A stretch of DNA of 64,000 bases from positions 1-64,000 of the forward strand of contig JACPCS010000112.1 of assembly GCA_016184455.1 (NCBI GenBank), written 5' to 3'. Source of the stretch: Acidobacteriota bacterium (lineage in GTDB: Bacteria; Acidobacteriota; Vicinamibacteria; Vicinamibacterales; UBA2999). The position numbers and the translations under genes are program-made. Under the pieces are notes generated by a model that had not been told where the DNA came from, made no database searches, and saw only the letters and a program-made list of their open reading frames with translations. The stretch's first letter is position 1. Each line of letters opens with the position of its first letter. Shown here in pieces: positions 43,687 through 53,921 of this stretch.

Positions 43687-44753
43687 TGGTCATGCGACAG
43701 CTTCGCGTGCTGGTCACGGGCGCCGGTGCGCCGGGCGTCCGCGGGACGCTCCATGCGCTGCACCACAATCCCGACGGCATTGAGATCTCCACGGTCGGCG
43801 TCGATCTGCAGGCGGATCCAGTCGGACGGCACATGGTCGACCGTTTCTTCCAGGTGCCGGCGCCGGAGTCAGACGCCTATCTGGACGTGCTGGCCGACAT
43901 CGGCCGGCGCGAAGCCATCGACGTCATCGTCCCCCAGACCACGCGGGAAGTCGCCGTGCTGGCGCGGCGGCGAGGAGACCTGCCGGTCCCGGTGATGGTC
44001 GGCGATGCCGAAGCGGTCGAACGAGCGAACGACAAGTTCCGGCTGCTCGAGGCGTTTGCCGAGATCGGCCTGCCGCATCCGGAATACGCGCTCGTCACGA
44101 GCCCTGCGGAGCTGGTGCGCGCCGCCGAGCGCTTCGGATATCCCGTCAGGCCGGTGGTCGTGAAGCCGCCCGTGTCCAACGGCATGCGCGGGCTCCGGAT
44201 CCTGCGGGAGCACGCGTGGAACGTCGAGCGCTACCTCCGCGAGAAGCCGACGGGCATCGAGATCTCGCTGCCGGCGCTCTGCGAGATTCTCGAGCGCGGC
44301 ACGGCGTGGCCGGCACTCCTCGTCACCGAGTACCTGCCGGGCGCGGAGTACTCGGTCGATGCATTCGTGGGTACGAGCACGGAAGTCGCCATCCCGCGGC
44401 TTCGCTGCGCGATCCGCGACGGCATCAGTTTTCGGACGGCGCTCGACTGGCGCGAAGACCTGATCCGGCCGACGCTCGATGGCGCCCGGTACATCGGCCT
44501 GCGGCTCGTGTTCGGGTTCCAGTACAAGCTCGACGCGCACGGCGTTCCAAAGGTGCTCGAGTGCAATCCGCGCGTCCAGGGCACGATGGTCGCGAGCCTC
44601 TTCAGCGGCACCAATGTCGTCTGGCTCGGCATTCGTGAGCTTCTGGGATGGCCCGGCACGCCTGCAACCCGTCCCGTTTCGCCCGGCGCCGCGTTCTACC
44701 GCTTCTGGGGCGGCCTCGCCGTCCAGGCCGACGGGACGACGATCGAGATCTGA
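43683..44753 (+). CDS. ATP-grasp ligase (carbamoyl-phosphate-synthase-like)
   Basis: A 356-residue ATP-grasp protein. It has LVTGAGAPGVRGTLHALH at the pre-ATP-grasp fold, RPVVVKPPVSNGMRGLRIL for the ATP lysines, and LECNPRVQGTMVAS for the Mg-binding acidic residues. ATP-grasp enzymes in polysaccharide clusters join an amino acid or other carboxylate to an amine, so it may attach a substituent to the diacetamido or amino sugar (inference). GTG start overlaps the polymerase-like gene by 4 bp. Confidence 0.82.
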   Translation: MMVMRQLRVLVTGAGAPGVRGTLHALHHNPDGIEISTVGVDLQADPVGRHMVDRFFQVPAPESDAYLDVLADIGRREAIDVIVPQTTREVAVLARRRGDLPVPVMVGDAEAVERANDKFRLLEAFAEIGLPHPEYALVTSPAELVRAAERFGYPVRPVVVKPPVSNGMRGLRILREHAWNVERYLREKPTGIEISLPALCEILERGTAWPALLVTEYLPGAEYSVDAFVGTSTEVAIPRLRCAIRDGISFRTALDWREDLIRPTLDGARYIGLRLVFGFQYKLDAHGVPKVLECNPRVQGTMVASLFSGTNVVWLGIRELLGWPGTPATRPVSPGAAFYRFWGGLAVQADGTTIEI

Positions 44754-44758
44754 CGCAC

Positions 44759-46018
44759 ATGCACGTGTGGGTGATCAAGGACGGCGAGGTGCTGCCGCTG
44801 GATCCGTCGAGCAGCCGGATGCGAACCGGCATGCTGGCCACGGAGCTCTGCCGCCGCGGTCATACCGTCACCTGGTGGGCGAGCACCTTTTCGCACCAGA
44901 CGAAGGAGCGGCTGTTCGACCGCGACACCGTGGTCCGCATCGACTCGCGCCTGCAGCTCCGCCTTCTGCACGGCGGCATCTATCGGCGAAACGTCTCGCT
45001 GCGGCGGGCCATACACCATCGCATCGTCGGCCGCCGGTTCGCCCGCGCGGCCCGGTCGGTACCGCGGCCGGACGTTGTGGTCGCGGCGCTGCCGACGATC
45101 GACCTGGCGTACCACGCGGCCCGCTACTGTGAGGCGTCGAAGGTGCCCCTCGTCGTCGACGTCCGGGACCCGTGGCCCGAGTCGCTGGTCGACAAGTGCC
45201 CGCCGCTGCTGCAGTCCGTCGCCCGGCGGCTGCTCGCGTACGAGTACCGGCGCGCGGCCGCGGCGCTGCGCGGCGCGACGGCCATCGCCGCCATCACGCC
45301 GGGATGCCTGCAGTGGGGCCTCGACCTGGCTGGACGGCAGCGGTCGTCTGCCGACGCGGTGTTCGCTCTCGGCGCGGAGCCAATTCGGCCGGTAGGTGCG
45401 CCAACCGCCGCCGTGCGCGACGTGCTGACCCGGATTCGCGACAAGGTCGTCTTCATCTATGTCGGCACCTTCGGTCACTCGTATCAACTGGGGCTCGTCG
45501 CCGACGTCGCCGAGGATCTCGATCGGCGCGGCGTCGAAGAGGCGCATTTCGTGCTGGCGGGCGACGGCCAGCAGCTCGCGGGGTTGCGCCGGCGGGCGGC
45601 GCGGCTGCGCAATCTGACCGTGACGGGGTGGCTGAACCGAACCGATCGTGGTCACCTGCTGGCCGCCGCGTCCGTCGGACTCGCCCCGTTGCTGAGCGTG
45701 CCGCAGGCGCTCGGAAACAAGGTGTGTGAATACCTGGCGGCCGGGTTACCGCTGCTTACCTCCTTGCGGGGCGAAACGGGCGACCTGATCAGGAGCCACG
45801 GTGTCGGCTATCTCTATAGGGCTGGTGATGTCACGTCGCTCCGTGCGGCGGTGGAGGCCATGCTGTCGGCCCCGACCGAACGCGCGCGAATGGCGGCCCG
45901 CAGCCGCGAGTTGTTCGAACATCGGTTCCAGGCCTGCCACATTTACTCCGCGTACGCAGATCTCGTCGAACGCCTCGGCGCCCAAGTCACCGCCGTGGCG
46001 GCCGCGGCGGCCAGCTGA
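44759..46018 (+). CDS. GT4 family glycosyltransferase 2
   Basis: A 419-residue GT-B enzyme: N-terminal MHVWVIKDGEVLPLDPSSSR, PLVVDVRDPWPESLV (typical of WbuB-like transferases), and a donor domain with VFIYVGTFGHSYQLGLVADV, HFVLAGDGQQLAGL and LGNKVCEYLAAGLPLLTS. Donor unknown; the WbuB group often transfers N-acetyl-fucosamine-like sugars. Five bases after the ATP-grasp stop. Confidence 0.88.
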   Translation: MHVWVIKDGEVLPLDPSSSRMRTGMLATELCRRGHTVTWWASTFSHQTKERLFDRDTVVRIDSRLQLRLLHGGIYRRNVSLRRAIHHRIVGRRFARAARSVPRPDVVVAALPTIDLAYHAARYCEASKVPLVVDVRDPWPESLVDKCPPLLQSVARRLLAYEYRRAAAALRGATAIAAITPGCLQWGLDLAGRQRSSADAVFALGAEPIRPVGAPTAAVRDVLTRIRDKVVFIYVGTFGHSYQLGLVADVAEDLDRRGVEEAHFVLAGDGQQLAGLRRRAARLRNLTVTGWLNRTDRGHLLAAASVGLAPLLSVPQALGNKVCEYLAAGLPLLTSLRGETGDLIRSHGVGYLYRAGDVTSLRAAVEAMLSAPTERARMAARSRELFEHRFQACHIYSAYADLVERLGAQVTAVAAAAAS

Positions 46019-46035
46019 TCGCGACGGCTTCTGAC

Positions 46036-46797
46036 ATGTTGAAACGCGTCCTCCGGAAATCGCATTGGGCCTACACGCGGCTGCAGCACGGGTACTACGC
46101 CGGGTGCGGTGCGCTGGAGCGGCGCCTGCTCGGCACGAAGCTGCAGGTGTGGCGCTGGCGCATGCGGGGCACCTGCTTTCGCCGTGACGAGATCACAGCG
46201 AGCGCCCACTCCCAGGGTCATCCGCATCGCGATCTGCTGATCGACCGAGTGGCCGCACTGGCCCCGTTCACCAATGTGCTCGAGGTCGGCTGTGGTGGCG
46301 GTCCGAATCTGCTTCGTCTCGCCGAGCGATTCCCAGGCGTGCGGCTCCACGGCGTGGATGTCAACGCTCGTGCGCTGCGATTCGCGGCCGACGCGCTGCG
46401 CGGCATGGAATGGCCGGCACGACTGTACCTCGCCACCGCATCGGCGCTGTCGCCGTTCCCGAACGACAGCGTGGACGTTGTCGTCACGGATGCCGTCCTC
46501 ATGTACGTCGGACCGGATCGAATCTCCAACGCAATCGCCGAGATCGTGCGTGTCGCACGACGCGGCGCCGTGCTCATCGAGTGGCACACGCCCACGCGAG
46601 CGTCGGAGCCCCAGGCATCGCGATACCACTTCGCACACTGGATTCACGACTATCGGGCGCTGTTTCTGCAGCACGGCTGCTCGAACGTACGCGTCGCCGC
46701 GCTGCCGCCGAACGTCTGGGACGATACAGGGTGGCGGGCGTTCGGCGCCGTCATTGAAGTCGACACACGCCCGAGTAGAGCCGGACACATAGGTTGA
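46036..46797 (+). CDS. SAM-dependent methyltransferase
   Basis: A 253-residue class I methyltransferase with FTNVLEVGCGGGPNLLRLAE (motif I), LHGVDVNARAL (motif II) and DSVDVVVTDAVLMYVGPD. The first 60 residues are basic and aromatic, perhaps for membrane or polymer contact. It may methylate a sugar of the repeat unit or cap the chain. The stop overlaps the next start by 4 bp. Confidence 0.85.
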   Translation: MLKRVLRKSHWAYTRLQHGYYAGCGALERRLLGTKLQVWRWRMRGTCFRRDEITASAHSQGHPHRDLLIDRVAALAPFTNVLEVGCGGGPNLLRLAERFPGVRLHGVDVNARALRFAADALRGMEWPARLYLATASALSPFPNDSVDVVVTDAVLMYVGPDRISNAIAEIVRVARRGAVLIEWHTPTRASEPQASRYHFAHWIHDYRALFLQHGCSNVRVAALPPNVWDDTGWRAFGAVIEVDTRPSRAGHIG

Positions 46798-47453
46798 TCG
46801 TGAAACGGCTCTTCGATCTCGCGCTCAGCACGATGGCGCTGCCGCTCGCCCTACCGTTCGGCGTCGCGATCGCGCTCCTCATCAAGCTCGATTCTCCCGG
46901 CCCCATCTTTTATCGGGGGGTGCGCACGGGGCGGGGCATGAAGCCGTTCCGCATCTTCAAGTTCCGGACGATGGTCGACCAGGCCGAGCGGCTGGGCGGC
47001 CCCTCGACCGCGCACCACGATCCGCGGCTGACCCGCGTCGGCGCCGTGCTGCGGCGCTACAAGCTCGACGAGCTGCCGCAGCTCCTCAACATCCTCCGCG
47101 GCGAGATGAGCGTCGTGGGGCCGCGACCCCAGGTCGAGGAGTACACCCGGCTGCACACGGCGGAGGAGCGCGTCATCTTCGACGTCCGGCCGGGTCTCAC
47201 CGATTTCGCTTCGATTCGGTTCATCAATCTCGACGAGCTGCTGGGCGACGAGAACGTCGACGAGCGGTACCGCCGCGAGGTGGAGCCGATCAAGAACCGG
47301 CTGCGCGTGCGATACGTGCGCGAGCGAAGCCTCGGCGTCGACCTGAAGATTCTCGGTCTGACGCTGCTGGCACTCGCGGGGCTCTATCGGATGCCGGCGG
47401 ATGAAGCGGAGGCATGCGCCTCCGTGCGGATGAGGACCGCGCGATCAGGATGA
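46794..47453 (+). CDS. Initiating phosphoglycosyl transferase (PglC/WbaP catalytic type)
   Basis: A 219-residue monotopic enzyme that moves a sugar-1-phosphate from its UDP-sugar to undecaprenyl phosphate, starting the repeat unit. It has a re-entrant N-terminal helix (KRLFDLALSTMALPLAL), IKLDSPGPIFYRGVR, IFKFRTM, YKLDELPQLLNILRGEMS with the catalytic Asp-Glu, and VVGPRPQVEEY. The short form lacking the WbaP membrane domain fits PglC. Start is TTG 46794 by overlap; GTG 46800 is possible. Gene order before a WbpM-like dehydratase fits a UDP-bacillosamine-type donor. Confidence 0.9.
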   Translation: MIVKRLFDLALSTMALPLALPFGVAIALLIKLDSPGPIFYRGVRTGRGMKPFRIFKFRTMVDQAERLGGPSTAHHDPRLTRVGAVLRRYKLDELPQLLNILRGEMSVVGPRPQVEEYTRLHTAEERVIFDVRPGLTDFASIRFINLDELLGDENVDERYRREVEPIKNRLRVRYVRERSLGVDLKILGLTLLALAGLYRMPADEAEACASVRMRTARSG

Positions 47454-49378
47454 CGACCGCCCAGAGGCTCGCTTGCGGCCTCGCCGAGGCCGCAATCCAA
47501 TACCGGCGCATCGGCAATGTGCTGCTGCACATTCTGCTGGCGGCGTCTGCGAATTCCGTCGCGTTCTGGCTGCGCTTCGACGGCCAGGTTCCCGTGGACC
47601 AGACCGCGCTGCGGCTCAATCTCGTGCCGGCGCTGCTGCTGGTGCGCGTGGTGACGCTGCTGCCGTTCCGGCTCTATGAGGGCGTGTGGCGATACACGGG
47701 CTGGTGGGACCTGCGCAACACCGTGCTCGCGGTGGTGGCGAGCTCGACCGCGTTCTTCGTGCTCGTGCACGGGATTCTCGGCAACGAGCGCTACCCGCGA
47801 TCGGTCTTCATCATCGAGGCGCTGCTCCTGATCTTCATGATGTGCGGCGTTCGGGCCATCGGCCGCGTCTCCCGCGAGCTGTGGGGCTTCCGGCGGCACC
47901 GCCGGGTGTTGATCTGCGGCGCGGGCGACGCCGGCGCGATGCTCGCGCGGGAGATGCGGGAGCATTCGGGCTACCTCCCGGTCGGCTTCGTCGACGACGA
48001 CCGGCGGAAGCTCGGCCAGCGGATCCATGGCGCGCCGGTCCTCGGCACGCGGAAGGACCTGCCGTGGATCGTGGAGCGGTACGCCCCGGAGGAGGCGCTC
48101 ATTGCGATGCCAGGCGCCGGGCCGGCCGCCGTTCGCGCCTTCGTCGAGGCACTGCGGCCGTTCAAGCTGCTCATCACCACCACGCCGGGCGCGCGCGAGA
48201 TTATCGACGGCAAAGTGGCGGTCGGCCAGATCCGGAAGCTGCAGATCGAGGATCTGCTGAGCAGGGCGCCGATCGTGCCGCAGCCGCTGCTCGTCAAGGA
48301 GCTGATCCGCGGTCGCCGCATCCTGGTCACCGGCGCGGGCGGCTCGATCGGCTCCGAGCTGTGCCGCCAGATTGCCCTGCTCGAGCCGGAGGTGCTCGTG
48401 CTCTTCGAGCGGCACGAGAACGCGCTCTACGAGATTGCGAGCAGCCTCGCCGATCAGGGCCTTCGCTCGGTGCGGCCCGTCGTCGGCGACATCACCGACC
48501 AGAAGCGCGTCGATGCCGTGTTCGCCGAGCACCGTCCGGAGCTCGTGTTCCATGCCGCCGCGCACAAACACGTGCCGATGATGGAAGACAACCCGTGCGA
48601 GGCGGTCAAGAACAACGTCGGCGGCACGCGCACGCTCGTCGACGCGGCCAGGCGCCACGATGTCGGGACGTTCGTGCTGATCTCCACGGACAAGGCGGTC
48701 AATCCGACGAGCGTGATGGGCGCGACCAAGCGCGTCGCGGAGCTGATGGTGCGCGCGCAGCGCGCGAATGGCACGTCGTACCTCACGGTTCGCTTCGGCA
48801 ACGTGCTGGCCAGCAATGGGAGTGTCGTGCCGCGCTTCCTGGAGCAGATTCGCGCGGGCGGGCCGCTGACGGTCACCCACCCCGACGTGACGCGCTATTT
48901 CATGCTCATCCCCGAGGCCGTCCATCTGGTGCTGCAGGCGGCCGCCGTGGGCGAGCACGGCAGCACTTACGTGCTGGATATGGGCGAGCAGATCCGCGTC
49001 GCCGACATGGCGCGGACCCTCATCCGTCTGTGCGGCTTCGTGCCCGACGAGGAGATCCGTGTCGACTTCGTGGGCCTGCGTCCGGGGGAGAAGCTGTTCG
49101 AGGAGCTCGTCACCGAGGATGAGACGGTGCGCCGGTCGGCCGTCGACCACGTCCTCGAGGTCATGCCGGCGCGCGGGCCGGATGTGCGATCGCTGGCCGC
49201 CCGCGTCCGCGAGCTCGAAGCCGCCGCCGCCGCGGACGACGCCGCGGGAGTTCTCGCGCTGCTGAAACGGGTCGTGCCCGAGTACGAGCCGCCCGAGATC
49301 GGTGAGGCGCCGACGACGCCTGCGCCGGTGCCCACCGCCCCGCACGTCCTGGCGGCGAAGAAGGTGCGCTTTGCGTGA
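47450..49378 (+). CDS. WbpM/CapD-type UDP-sugar dehydratase
   Basis: A 642-residue membrane-anchored nucleotide-sugar 4,6-dehydratase. Four hydrophobic helices fill about residues 25-140, then a first Rossmann domain (LICGAGDAGAMLAREM, about 155-170) and the catalytic SDR domain with VTGAGGSIGSELCRQI (about 293), HAAAHKHVPMME and STDKAVNPTSVMGATKR, where Met replaces the usual Tyr (the Ser-Met-Lys triad of large WbpM-type enzymes). It makes UDP-4-keto-6-deoxy-GlcNAc for QuiNAc- or bacillosamine-type sugars. ATG overlaps the previous stop by 4 bp. Confidence 0.92.
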   Translation: MTTAQRLACGLAEAAIQYRRIGNVLLHILLAASANSVAFWLRFDGQVPVDQTALRLNLVPALLLVRVVTLLPFRLYEGVWRYTGWWDLRNTVLAVVASSTAFFVLVHGILGNERYPRSVFIIEALLLIFMMCGVRAIGRVSRELWGFRRHRRVLICGAGDAGAMLAREMREHSGYLPVGFVDDDRRKLGQRIHGAPVLGTRKDLPWIVERYAPEEALIAMPGAGPAAVRAFVEALRPFKLLITTTPGAREIIDGKVAVGQIRKLQIEDLLSRAPIVPQPLLVKELIRGRRILVTGAGGSIGSELCRQIALLEPEVLVLFERHENALYEIASSLADQGLRSVRPVVGDITDQKRVDAVFAEHRPELVFHAAAHKHVPMMEDNPCEAVKNNVGGTRTLVDAARRHDVGTFVLISTDKAVNPTSVMGATKRVAELMVRAQRANGTSYLTVRFGNVLASNGSVVPRFLEQIRAGGPLTVTHPDVTRYFMLIPEAVHLVLQAAAVGEHGSTYVLDMGEQIRVADMARTLIRLCGFVPDEEIRVDFVGLRPGEKLFEELVTEDETVRRSAVDHVLEVMPARGPDVRSLAARVRELEAAAAADDAAGVLALLKRVVPEYEPPEIGEAPTTPAPVPTAPHVLAAKKVRFA

Positions 49379-50789
49379 ACGCGTCACCGCGGGCGTAATT
49401 GCCGTGCTCCTCGCCGCATCGGCATTCTGCTTCGGGGCCGTCTATCCGTGGGCGTACCTCCCGCTGCTCGCTGCGGCGGTCGCTGTTGGCGCGGCAGGCC
49501 TGCGTCTCGGGCGTGGACGCGCATTCCCCCTGTCCCTGGGCGTCGCGTTCGTGGCGGTCGGGGTGGCCATCGGCGCCCAGCTCGTCCCACTCCCCAGTGG
49601 AGTGCTCGAGAGGGCCGTCCCCACGACGCACCGCCTCCTCGAGGACATCGATGCCGCCTATGCCGCGCGCGGGGGAGCCCACGCGCTCTCGGTGCATCCG
49701 ACCTCGACGGCGCTCGCGCTCGCGTTCTACAGCGCCTTTGCCCTGCTCGTCGCGGGTCTGTCGGTGGTGCTCTCCCGCAGCGCCACCGCGGTCCGCCTGG
49801 TGGCCGGTGGGATCGTGGGGACCGGCGCGCTGCTGGCGTCCGTCGGTCTCGCGCAGCGCGCCACCTTCAACGGCCGCGTGTTGTGGGTCTGGGAACCCTC
49901 GGGATGGCATCCGCCAGACCCGTTCGGCCCGTTCCTCAACCGCAATCACTTTGCCGGCTGGATGATCATGGCGCTGCCCGTCGTGCTCGGCTGGTTTGCC
50001 GCCCGCTGCGCCGGCGGCATGCGTCACCGAGCGCGCACGACGCGCGAGCGGCTCCTCTGGCTCGGCTCGCCGGCGGCCGGCGGCGCGATGGTGCTGCTCG
50101 CGGCTGCCGTGCTGATGGCGCTGTCGCTGGTCCTGACGCTTTCCCGGTCGGGCATCATCGGGCTGCTGGCGGTCGCCGCCACCTTTGGGGCCGTGCTCCT
50201 CACGAGAACAGGCGGCGCCGCGCGCACGCTGGCCGTGACGGGTCTGGCGACGATGCTGCTCGTCGCGCTCGTGCAGGCAGGCACCGATCCCGTGTTCCGC
50301 CGCTTCGCGGGCGGCGCGTCGTCACTCGAGGCGCGTGTCGAGATCTGGGATGTGGCGCTCGACCGAATCGGGCGGTTCTGGCCCACTGGCACCGGCCTCA
50401 ACACCTTCGGCGTCGTCACCCTCGCGACCGAGCCGGATCGCCCCTGGCAGTTCACCGAAGCGCACAACGAATACCTGCAGCTCGCGTCGGAGGGCGGCGT
50501 GCTCGTCGTGGTACCCGTGCTGGTGCTCGTCGGCTTCGCGTTCGCCACGATCCGGCGACGCTTTCGTGCCGACCGCCCCGATGGCGTCCGGCGGTGGATC
50601 CGTTTTGGAGCGGTGACGGGCCTGCTGGCCATCGCGCTGCAGGCGGCGGTCGATTTCAGCCTGCACGTGCCCGCGAACGCGCTGCTATTGTCCGTCCTGC
50701 TCGCCGTCGCACTGCACCGCGCGCCAGTCCGCGTGAAGCGCCGCCGACCGGTGCTGATTCATGGAGCACATGCGCGTACCGCTCGTTGA
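49371..50789 (+). CDS. O-antigen ligase/Wzy_C-type membrane protein
   Basis: A 472-residue polytopic protein of the O-antigen ligase/polymerase superfamily. Signature regions are [40 protein letters not shown] and [16 protein letters not shown], the last being the periplasmic loop of Wzy_C proteins. It may polymerise the repeat unit or ligate the glycan. Start is taken as TTG 49371, overlapping the dehydratase by 8 bp. Second polymerase-like protein in the operon. Confidence 0.85.
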   Translation: MRERVTAGVIAVLLAASAFCFGAVYPWAYLPLLAAAVAVGAAGLRLGRGRAFPLSLGVAFVAVGVAIGAQLVPLPSGVLERAVPTTHRLLEDIDAAYAARGGAHALSVHPTSTALALAFYSAFALLVAGLSVVLSRSATAVRLVAGGIVGTGALLASVGLAQRATFNGRVLWVWEPSGWHPPDPFGPFLNRNHFAGWMIMALPVVLGWFAARCAGGMRHRARTTRERLLWLGSPAAGGAMVLLAAAVLMALSLVLTLSRSGIIGLLAVAATFGAVLLTRTGGAARTLAVTGLATMLLVALVQAGTDPVFRRFAGGASSLEARVEIWDVALDRIGRFWPTGTGLNTFGVVTLATEPDRPWQFTEAHNEYLQLASEGGVLVVVPVLVLVGFAFATIRRRFRADRPDGVRRWIRFGAVTGLLAIALQAAVDFSLHVPANALLLSVLLAVALHRAPVRVKRRRPVLIHGAHARTAR

Positions 50790-51894
50790 CCTGACCCGCC
50801 AGTACGCACAGGTTCGGCCGGAAGTGCTCGAAGCCATTGTCCGCGTCTGCGATCGCCAGCAGTTCATCCTCGGCGCCGAAGTGGAGCAGTTCGAGCAGGC
50901 GCTCTCCGCGAGGCTCGGTGTGAATGCCGCGATTGGCGTCTCGTCCGGGTCCGATGCGCTGCTGCTGGCGCTGATGGCGCTCGAGGCCGGGCCCGGCGAC
51001 GAAGTCATCACGACGGCGTTTTCGTTCTTCGCCACCGCCGGCGCCATCGCCCGCCTCGGCGCCCGGCCGGTGTTCGTGGACGTGGACGACTCCTATAACC
51101 TCGATCCCGCTGCCGTCGGCGCGGCGATCACGCGCCGCACGCGGGCCATCATTGCCGTCCACCTGTTCGGGCTGTGCGCCGACATGGATCCGATCCTGGC
51201 CGCGGCGCGCGCGGCCGGCGTGCCGGTGATCGAAGACGCCGCCCAGGCCATCGACGCCACGTACGCTGGCCGGCCGGCCGGCCGCCTCGGCGACATCGGA
51301 TGCTTCTCGTTCTTCCCGAGCAAGAATCTCGGCGCGTTCGGCGATGCCGGCCTGGTGACGACCGACGACCCGGCGCTCGCGCGGCGCATCCGGCTCCTGC
51401 GTACGCACGGCGCGGAGACGAAGTACCACCACCAGCTCGTCGGCGGAAACTTCCGACTCGACGCGCTGCAGGCGGCGGTTCTGCACGCCAAGCTGCCGTA
51501 CCTCTCCGCGTGGACGTCGCGGCGCCGCGAGCGCGCGCAGCGGTACACGCGCCTGTTCGAGGCGTCGGGCCTGTCGAGTGCGATCGCGCTACCGGTCGAG
51601 CCGTGCCGCCGCCGGCACGTCTATCACCAGTACGTCGTGCGCACGGACCAGCGGGACGCGCTCCGCGCCCATCTCGCCGCGCGCGGCGTTGAAACCGCCG
51701 TCTACTATCCGGTCCCGCTTCACCTGCAGGAATGTTTCGCGCCGCTCGGATACGGACCGGGCGATTTCCCGCGCGCCGAGGACGCGGCGCGCACCACCCT
51801 CGCGCTGCCGATGTACCCCGAACTGACCGATAACGAACAAGAGTACGTGGTCGACGCGGTCGCCCACTTCTCAACCGAGTGTGCCACGCTATGA
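50761..51894 (+). CDS. DegT/DnrJ/EryC1 sugar aminotransferase 2 (WbpE-like)
   Basis: A 377-residue PLP aminotransferase with the lysine in [17 protein letters not shown], the cofactor region [13 protein letters not shown], and [17 protein letters not shown] and [14 protein letters not shown] typical of the WbpE/WlbC group, which puts an amino group on C3 of the oxidised UDP-GlcNAcA. It is therefore the better candidate to link WlbA and WlbB, 28 kb away in the same operon. It overlaps the ligase gene by 29 bp if ATG 50761 is used; ATG 50770 gives the more conserved start. Confidence 0.88.
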   Translation: MEHMRVPLVDLTRQYAQVRPEVLEAIVRVCDRQQFILGAEVEQFEQALSARLGVNAAIGVSSGSDALLLALMALEAGPGDEVITTAFSFFATAGAIARLGARPVFVDVDDSYNLDPAAVGAAITRRTRAIIAVHLFGLCADMDPILAAARAAGVPVIEDAAQAIDATYAGRPAGRLGDIGCFSFFPSKNLGAFGDAGLVTTDDPALARRIRLLRTHGAETKYHHQLVGGNFRLDALQAAVLHAKLPYLSAWTSRRRERAQRYTRLFEASGLSSAIALPVEPCRRRHVYHQYVVRTDQRDALRAHLAARGVETAVYYPVPLHLQECFAPLGYGPGDFPRAEDAARTTLALPMYPELTDNEQEYVVDAVAHFSTECATL

Positions 51895-53096
51895 GACTTC
51901 ATCCGCGACTGCTCCTGTGTCTCTCGCTGACGTGCGTGGTGACCGCGGGGCGGCCGGCTGGCGCGCAGCAGCGCGGAGACGATCCGGTCGAGACCGCGCG
52001 CATCCAGATCGGCCCGCTGGGTGTCACGCCGGCGATTGCCGTGAGCAATATCGGCATCGATTCGAACGTGTTCCGCTCGGAGGAACGTCCGGAGCGGGAT
52101 GTGACCTTCACCGTCTCGCCCGGCGCGACCGCATGGCTGCGGGCGGGGCGCACCCGACTCACGCTGGAAGGCCGCAGCGATATGGTCTACTTCCAGCGGT
52201 ACGCCAGCGAGCGGAGCCTGGACGGCACGATCGGCGGACGGTACGAAATCCGCGCCAACCGCCTGACGCCCTGGGTCGCCGGGCAGTGGACGAGCGGCCG
52301 GCAGCGCGTCGGATATGAAATCGACGCTCGTTCGCGGCGCGTCGAGCGGCAGACCGGCGCGGGCGTCGATCTGCGCCTGCGGCCCAACACGGACATCACG
52401 CTGTCGGTGCAGCGCACCGACCACGCCTACGACGCGGACGCCATGTTCCTCGGCACGAGCCTGTACGAGGTCCTGAACCGTCGTGGCGAGTCGATGGCCA
52501 TCGGGCTCTCGCAGCGGCTCACGTCGCTGACGACGTTCAAGCTCGAGGGGCAGCAGATCCGGGACCGGTTCGTCCACGCGCCCGCACGTGACGCGGATGC
52601 CGCACGCCTGCTCGCCGGATTCGATCTCGAGCCGTTCGCGCTCATTTCCGGGAGCGTCCGCGTTGGCTACCAGCGATTCGATCTGCGCGACAACGTGCCC
52701 GACTACACGGGCCTGGTCGCCTGGGCCGACGCCGCCTATACGCTGCTCGGCCGGACGCGGTTCGACGTGGTCGGCCAGCGCGAGATCAACTACTCCTTCG
52801 ACGTCGCCAGTCCGTATTACGTGCTCACCGGCGGCCAGCTGACTGTGACGCCCCGGCTGTCGTCACACTGGGACCTCCAGGGCCGGATCGGCCGCCATCA
52901 GCTCGACTATCGCGCCGCACACGGCGGATCGGGCCGCGTCGAGCACCACCTGCTGCACGGCGGCGGCATCGGGTACCGGCTCGGCGCGTCGGTGCGCGTC
53001 GCGTTCGACGTCGATCGTGAACAGCGGGCGTCGGGCGTGCCGGGCCGCGAGTACCGCGGGTACAAGATGGGAGTGTCGATGACCTATGGGCGCTAA
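51891..53096 (+). CDS. Outer-membrane beta-barrel protein of the polysaccharide operon
   Basis: A 401-residue exported protein with signal peptide ([20 protein letters not shown]). The rest is built of alternating strands rich in aromatic ends ([43 protein letters not shown]), matching putative outer-membrane barrels found beside Wza and Wzz genes. It may help the glycan cross the outer membrane. ATG overlaps the aminotransferase stop by 4 bp. Confidence 0.78.
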   Translation: MRLHPRLLLCLSLTCVVTAGRPAGAQQRGDDPVETARIQIGPLGVTPAIAVSNIGIDSNVFRSEERPERDVTFTVSPGATAWLRAGRTRLTLEGRSDMVYFQRYASERSLDGTIGGRYEIRANRLTPWVAGQWTSGRQRVGYEIDARSRRVERQTGAGVDLRLRPNTDITLSVQRTDHAYDADAMFLGTSLYEVLNRRGESMAIGLSQRLTSLTTFKLEGQQIRDRFVHAPARDADAARLLAGFDLEPFALISGSVRVGYQRFDLRDNVPDYTGLVAWADAAYTLLGRTRFDVVGQREINYSFDVASPYYVLTGGQLTVTPRLSSHWDLQGRIGRHQLDYRAAHGGSGRVEHHLLHGGGIGYRLGASVRVAFDVDREQRASGVPGREYRGYKMGVSMTYGR

Positions 53097-53919
53097 ACAT
53101 TTGCTGTGTGTCACGCTTGCCGCCTGGCTCATAGACGGGGCCGCGGTCTCGCGTGCGGCGCAGGTCGCCAACTACATCGTTGGACCGCAAGACGTGCTCG
53201 CCGTCGCCGTTTGGGACCAGCCGAACCTGTCGGGCAAATTCACCGTCGATGCGGACGGGAGCTTCACGTTCCCGCTCGTCGGCCGCGTGGAGGTCGGCGG
53301 TCTGACGCTGCGCACGATCGAGGAGCTGCTGACGACACGGCTCGCGGACGGCTTCCTGCGTAACCCGCAGGTGAACGTGACGGTGGATCAGTACCGCAGC
53401 CAGCGGATCTACGTGGTGGGGGAGGTGCGTAATCCAGGCGCGTACACGCTGGACGGCCATATGACGCTCATCGAAGCGCTGGCGCGCGCGGGATCGGCGA
53501 CGCCCGCGGCGAGCGGAGAGGCAGTCATCGTGCGGCCCCAGCCGGGCAACCACCGGGACGAGCCGTTGCTGCCGGATGCGGCCGAGGCGGCCGAGATCAT
53601 CCGCGTCGACATCAAGGACCTGCAGAGCGGCGGGCTCGCCCGCAACGTGGCGTTGCAGGACAACGACACGATCTATCTGCCAAGGGCCGAGCTCGTGTAC
53701 GTGTTCGGGCAGGTGAGAACCCCGGGCGCCTATCCGCTGCAGAAGGGCACCACCGTGCTGCAGGCGCTGTCGCTCGCCGGCGGTGTGACGGACCGTGGCG
53801 CGACCGGGCGCATCCGGATCGTCAGGCTCGAGGGTGCGAAGAAGGTCGACGTGAAGGTGCGCCTGAACGACGCCGTGCAGCCGGGCGATACGATCGTCGT
53901 CCCCGAACGGTTCTTCTAG
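53086..53919 (+). CDS. Wza-type polysaccharide export protein with SLBB domains
   Basis: A 277-residue export protein: signal-like N-terminus (LCVTLAAWLIDGAAV), Poly_export domain (YIVGPQDVLAVAVWDQPNLS, VDADGSFTFPLVGRV), then two SLBB domains (RIYVVGEVRNPGAYTLDG and VYVFGQVRTPGAYPLQKG). No lipobox Cys is seen and no C-terminal amphipathic helix, so it is a short periplasmic-type Wza relative that likely needs the adjacent barrel protein as the outer-membrane pore. Confidence 0.9.
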   Translation: MGAKHLLCVTLAAWLIDGAAVSRAAQVANYIVGPQDVLAVAVWDQPNLSGKFTVDADGSFTFPLVGRVEVGGLTLRTIEELLTTRLADGFLRNPQVNVTVDQYRSQRIYVVGEVRNPGAYTLDGHMTLIEALARAGSATPAASGEAVIVRPQPGNHRDEPLLPDAAEAAEIIRVDIKDLQSGGLARNVALQDNDTIYLPRAELVYVFGQVRTPGAYPLQKGTTVLQALSLAGGVTDRGATGRIRIVRLEGAKKVDVKVRLNDAVQPGDTIVVPERFF

Positions 53920-53921
53920 AC

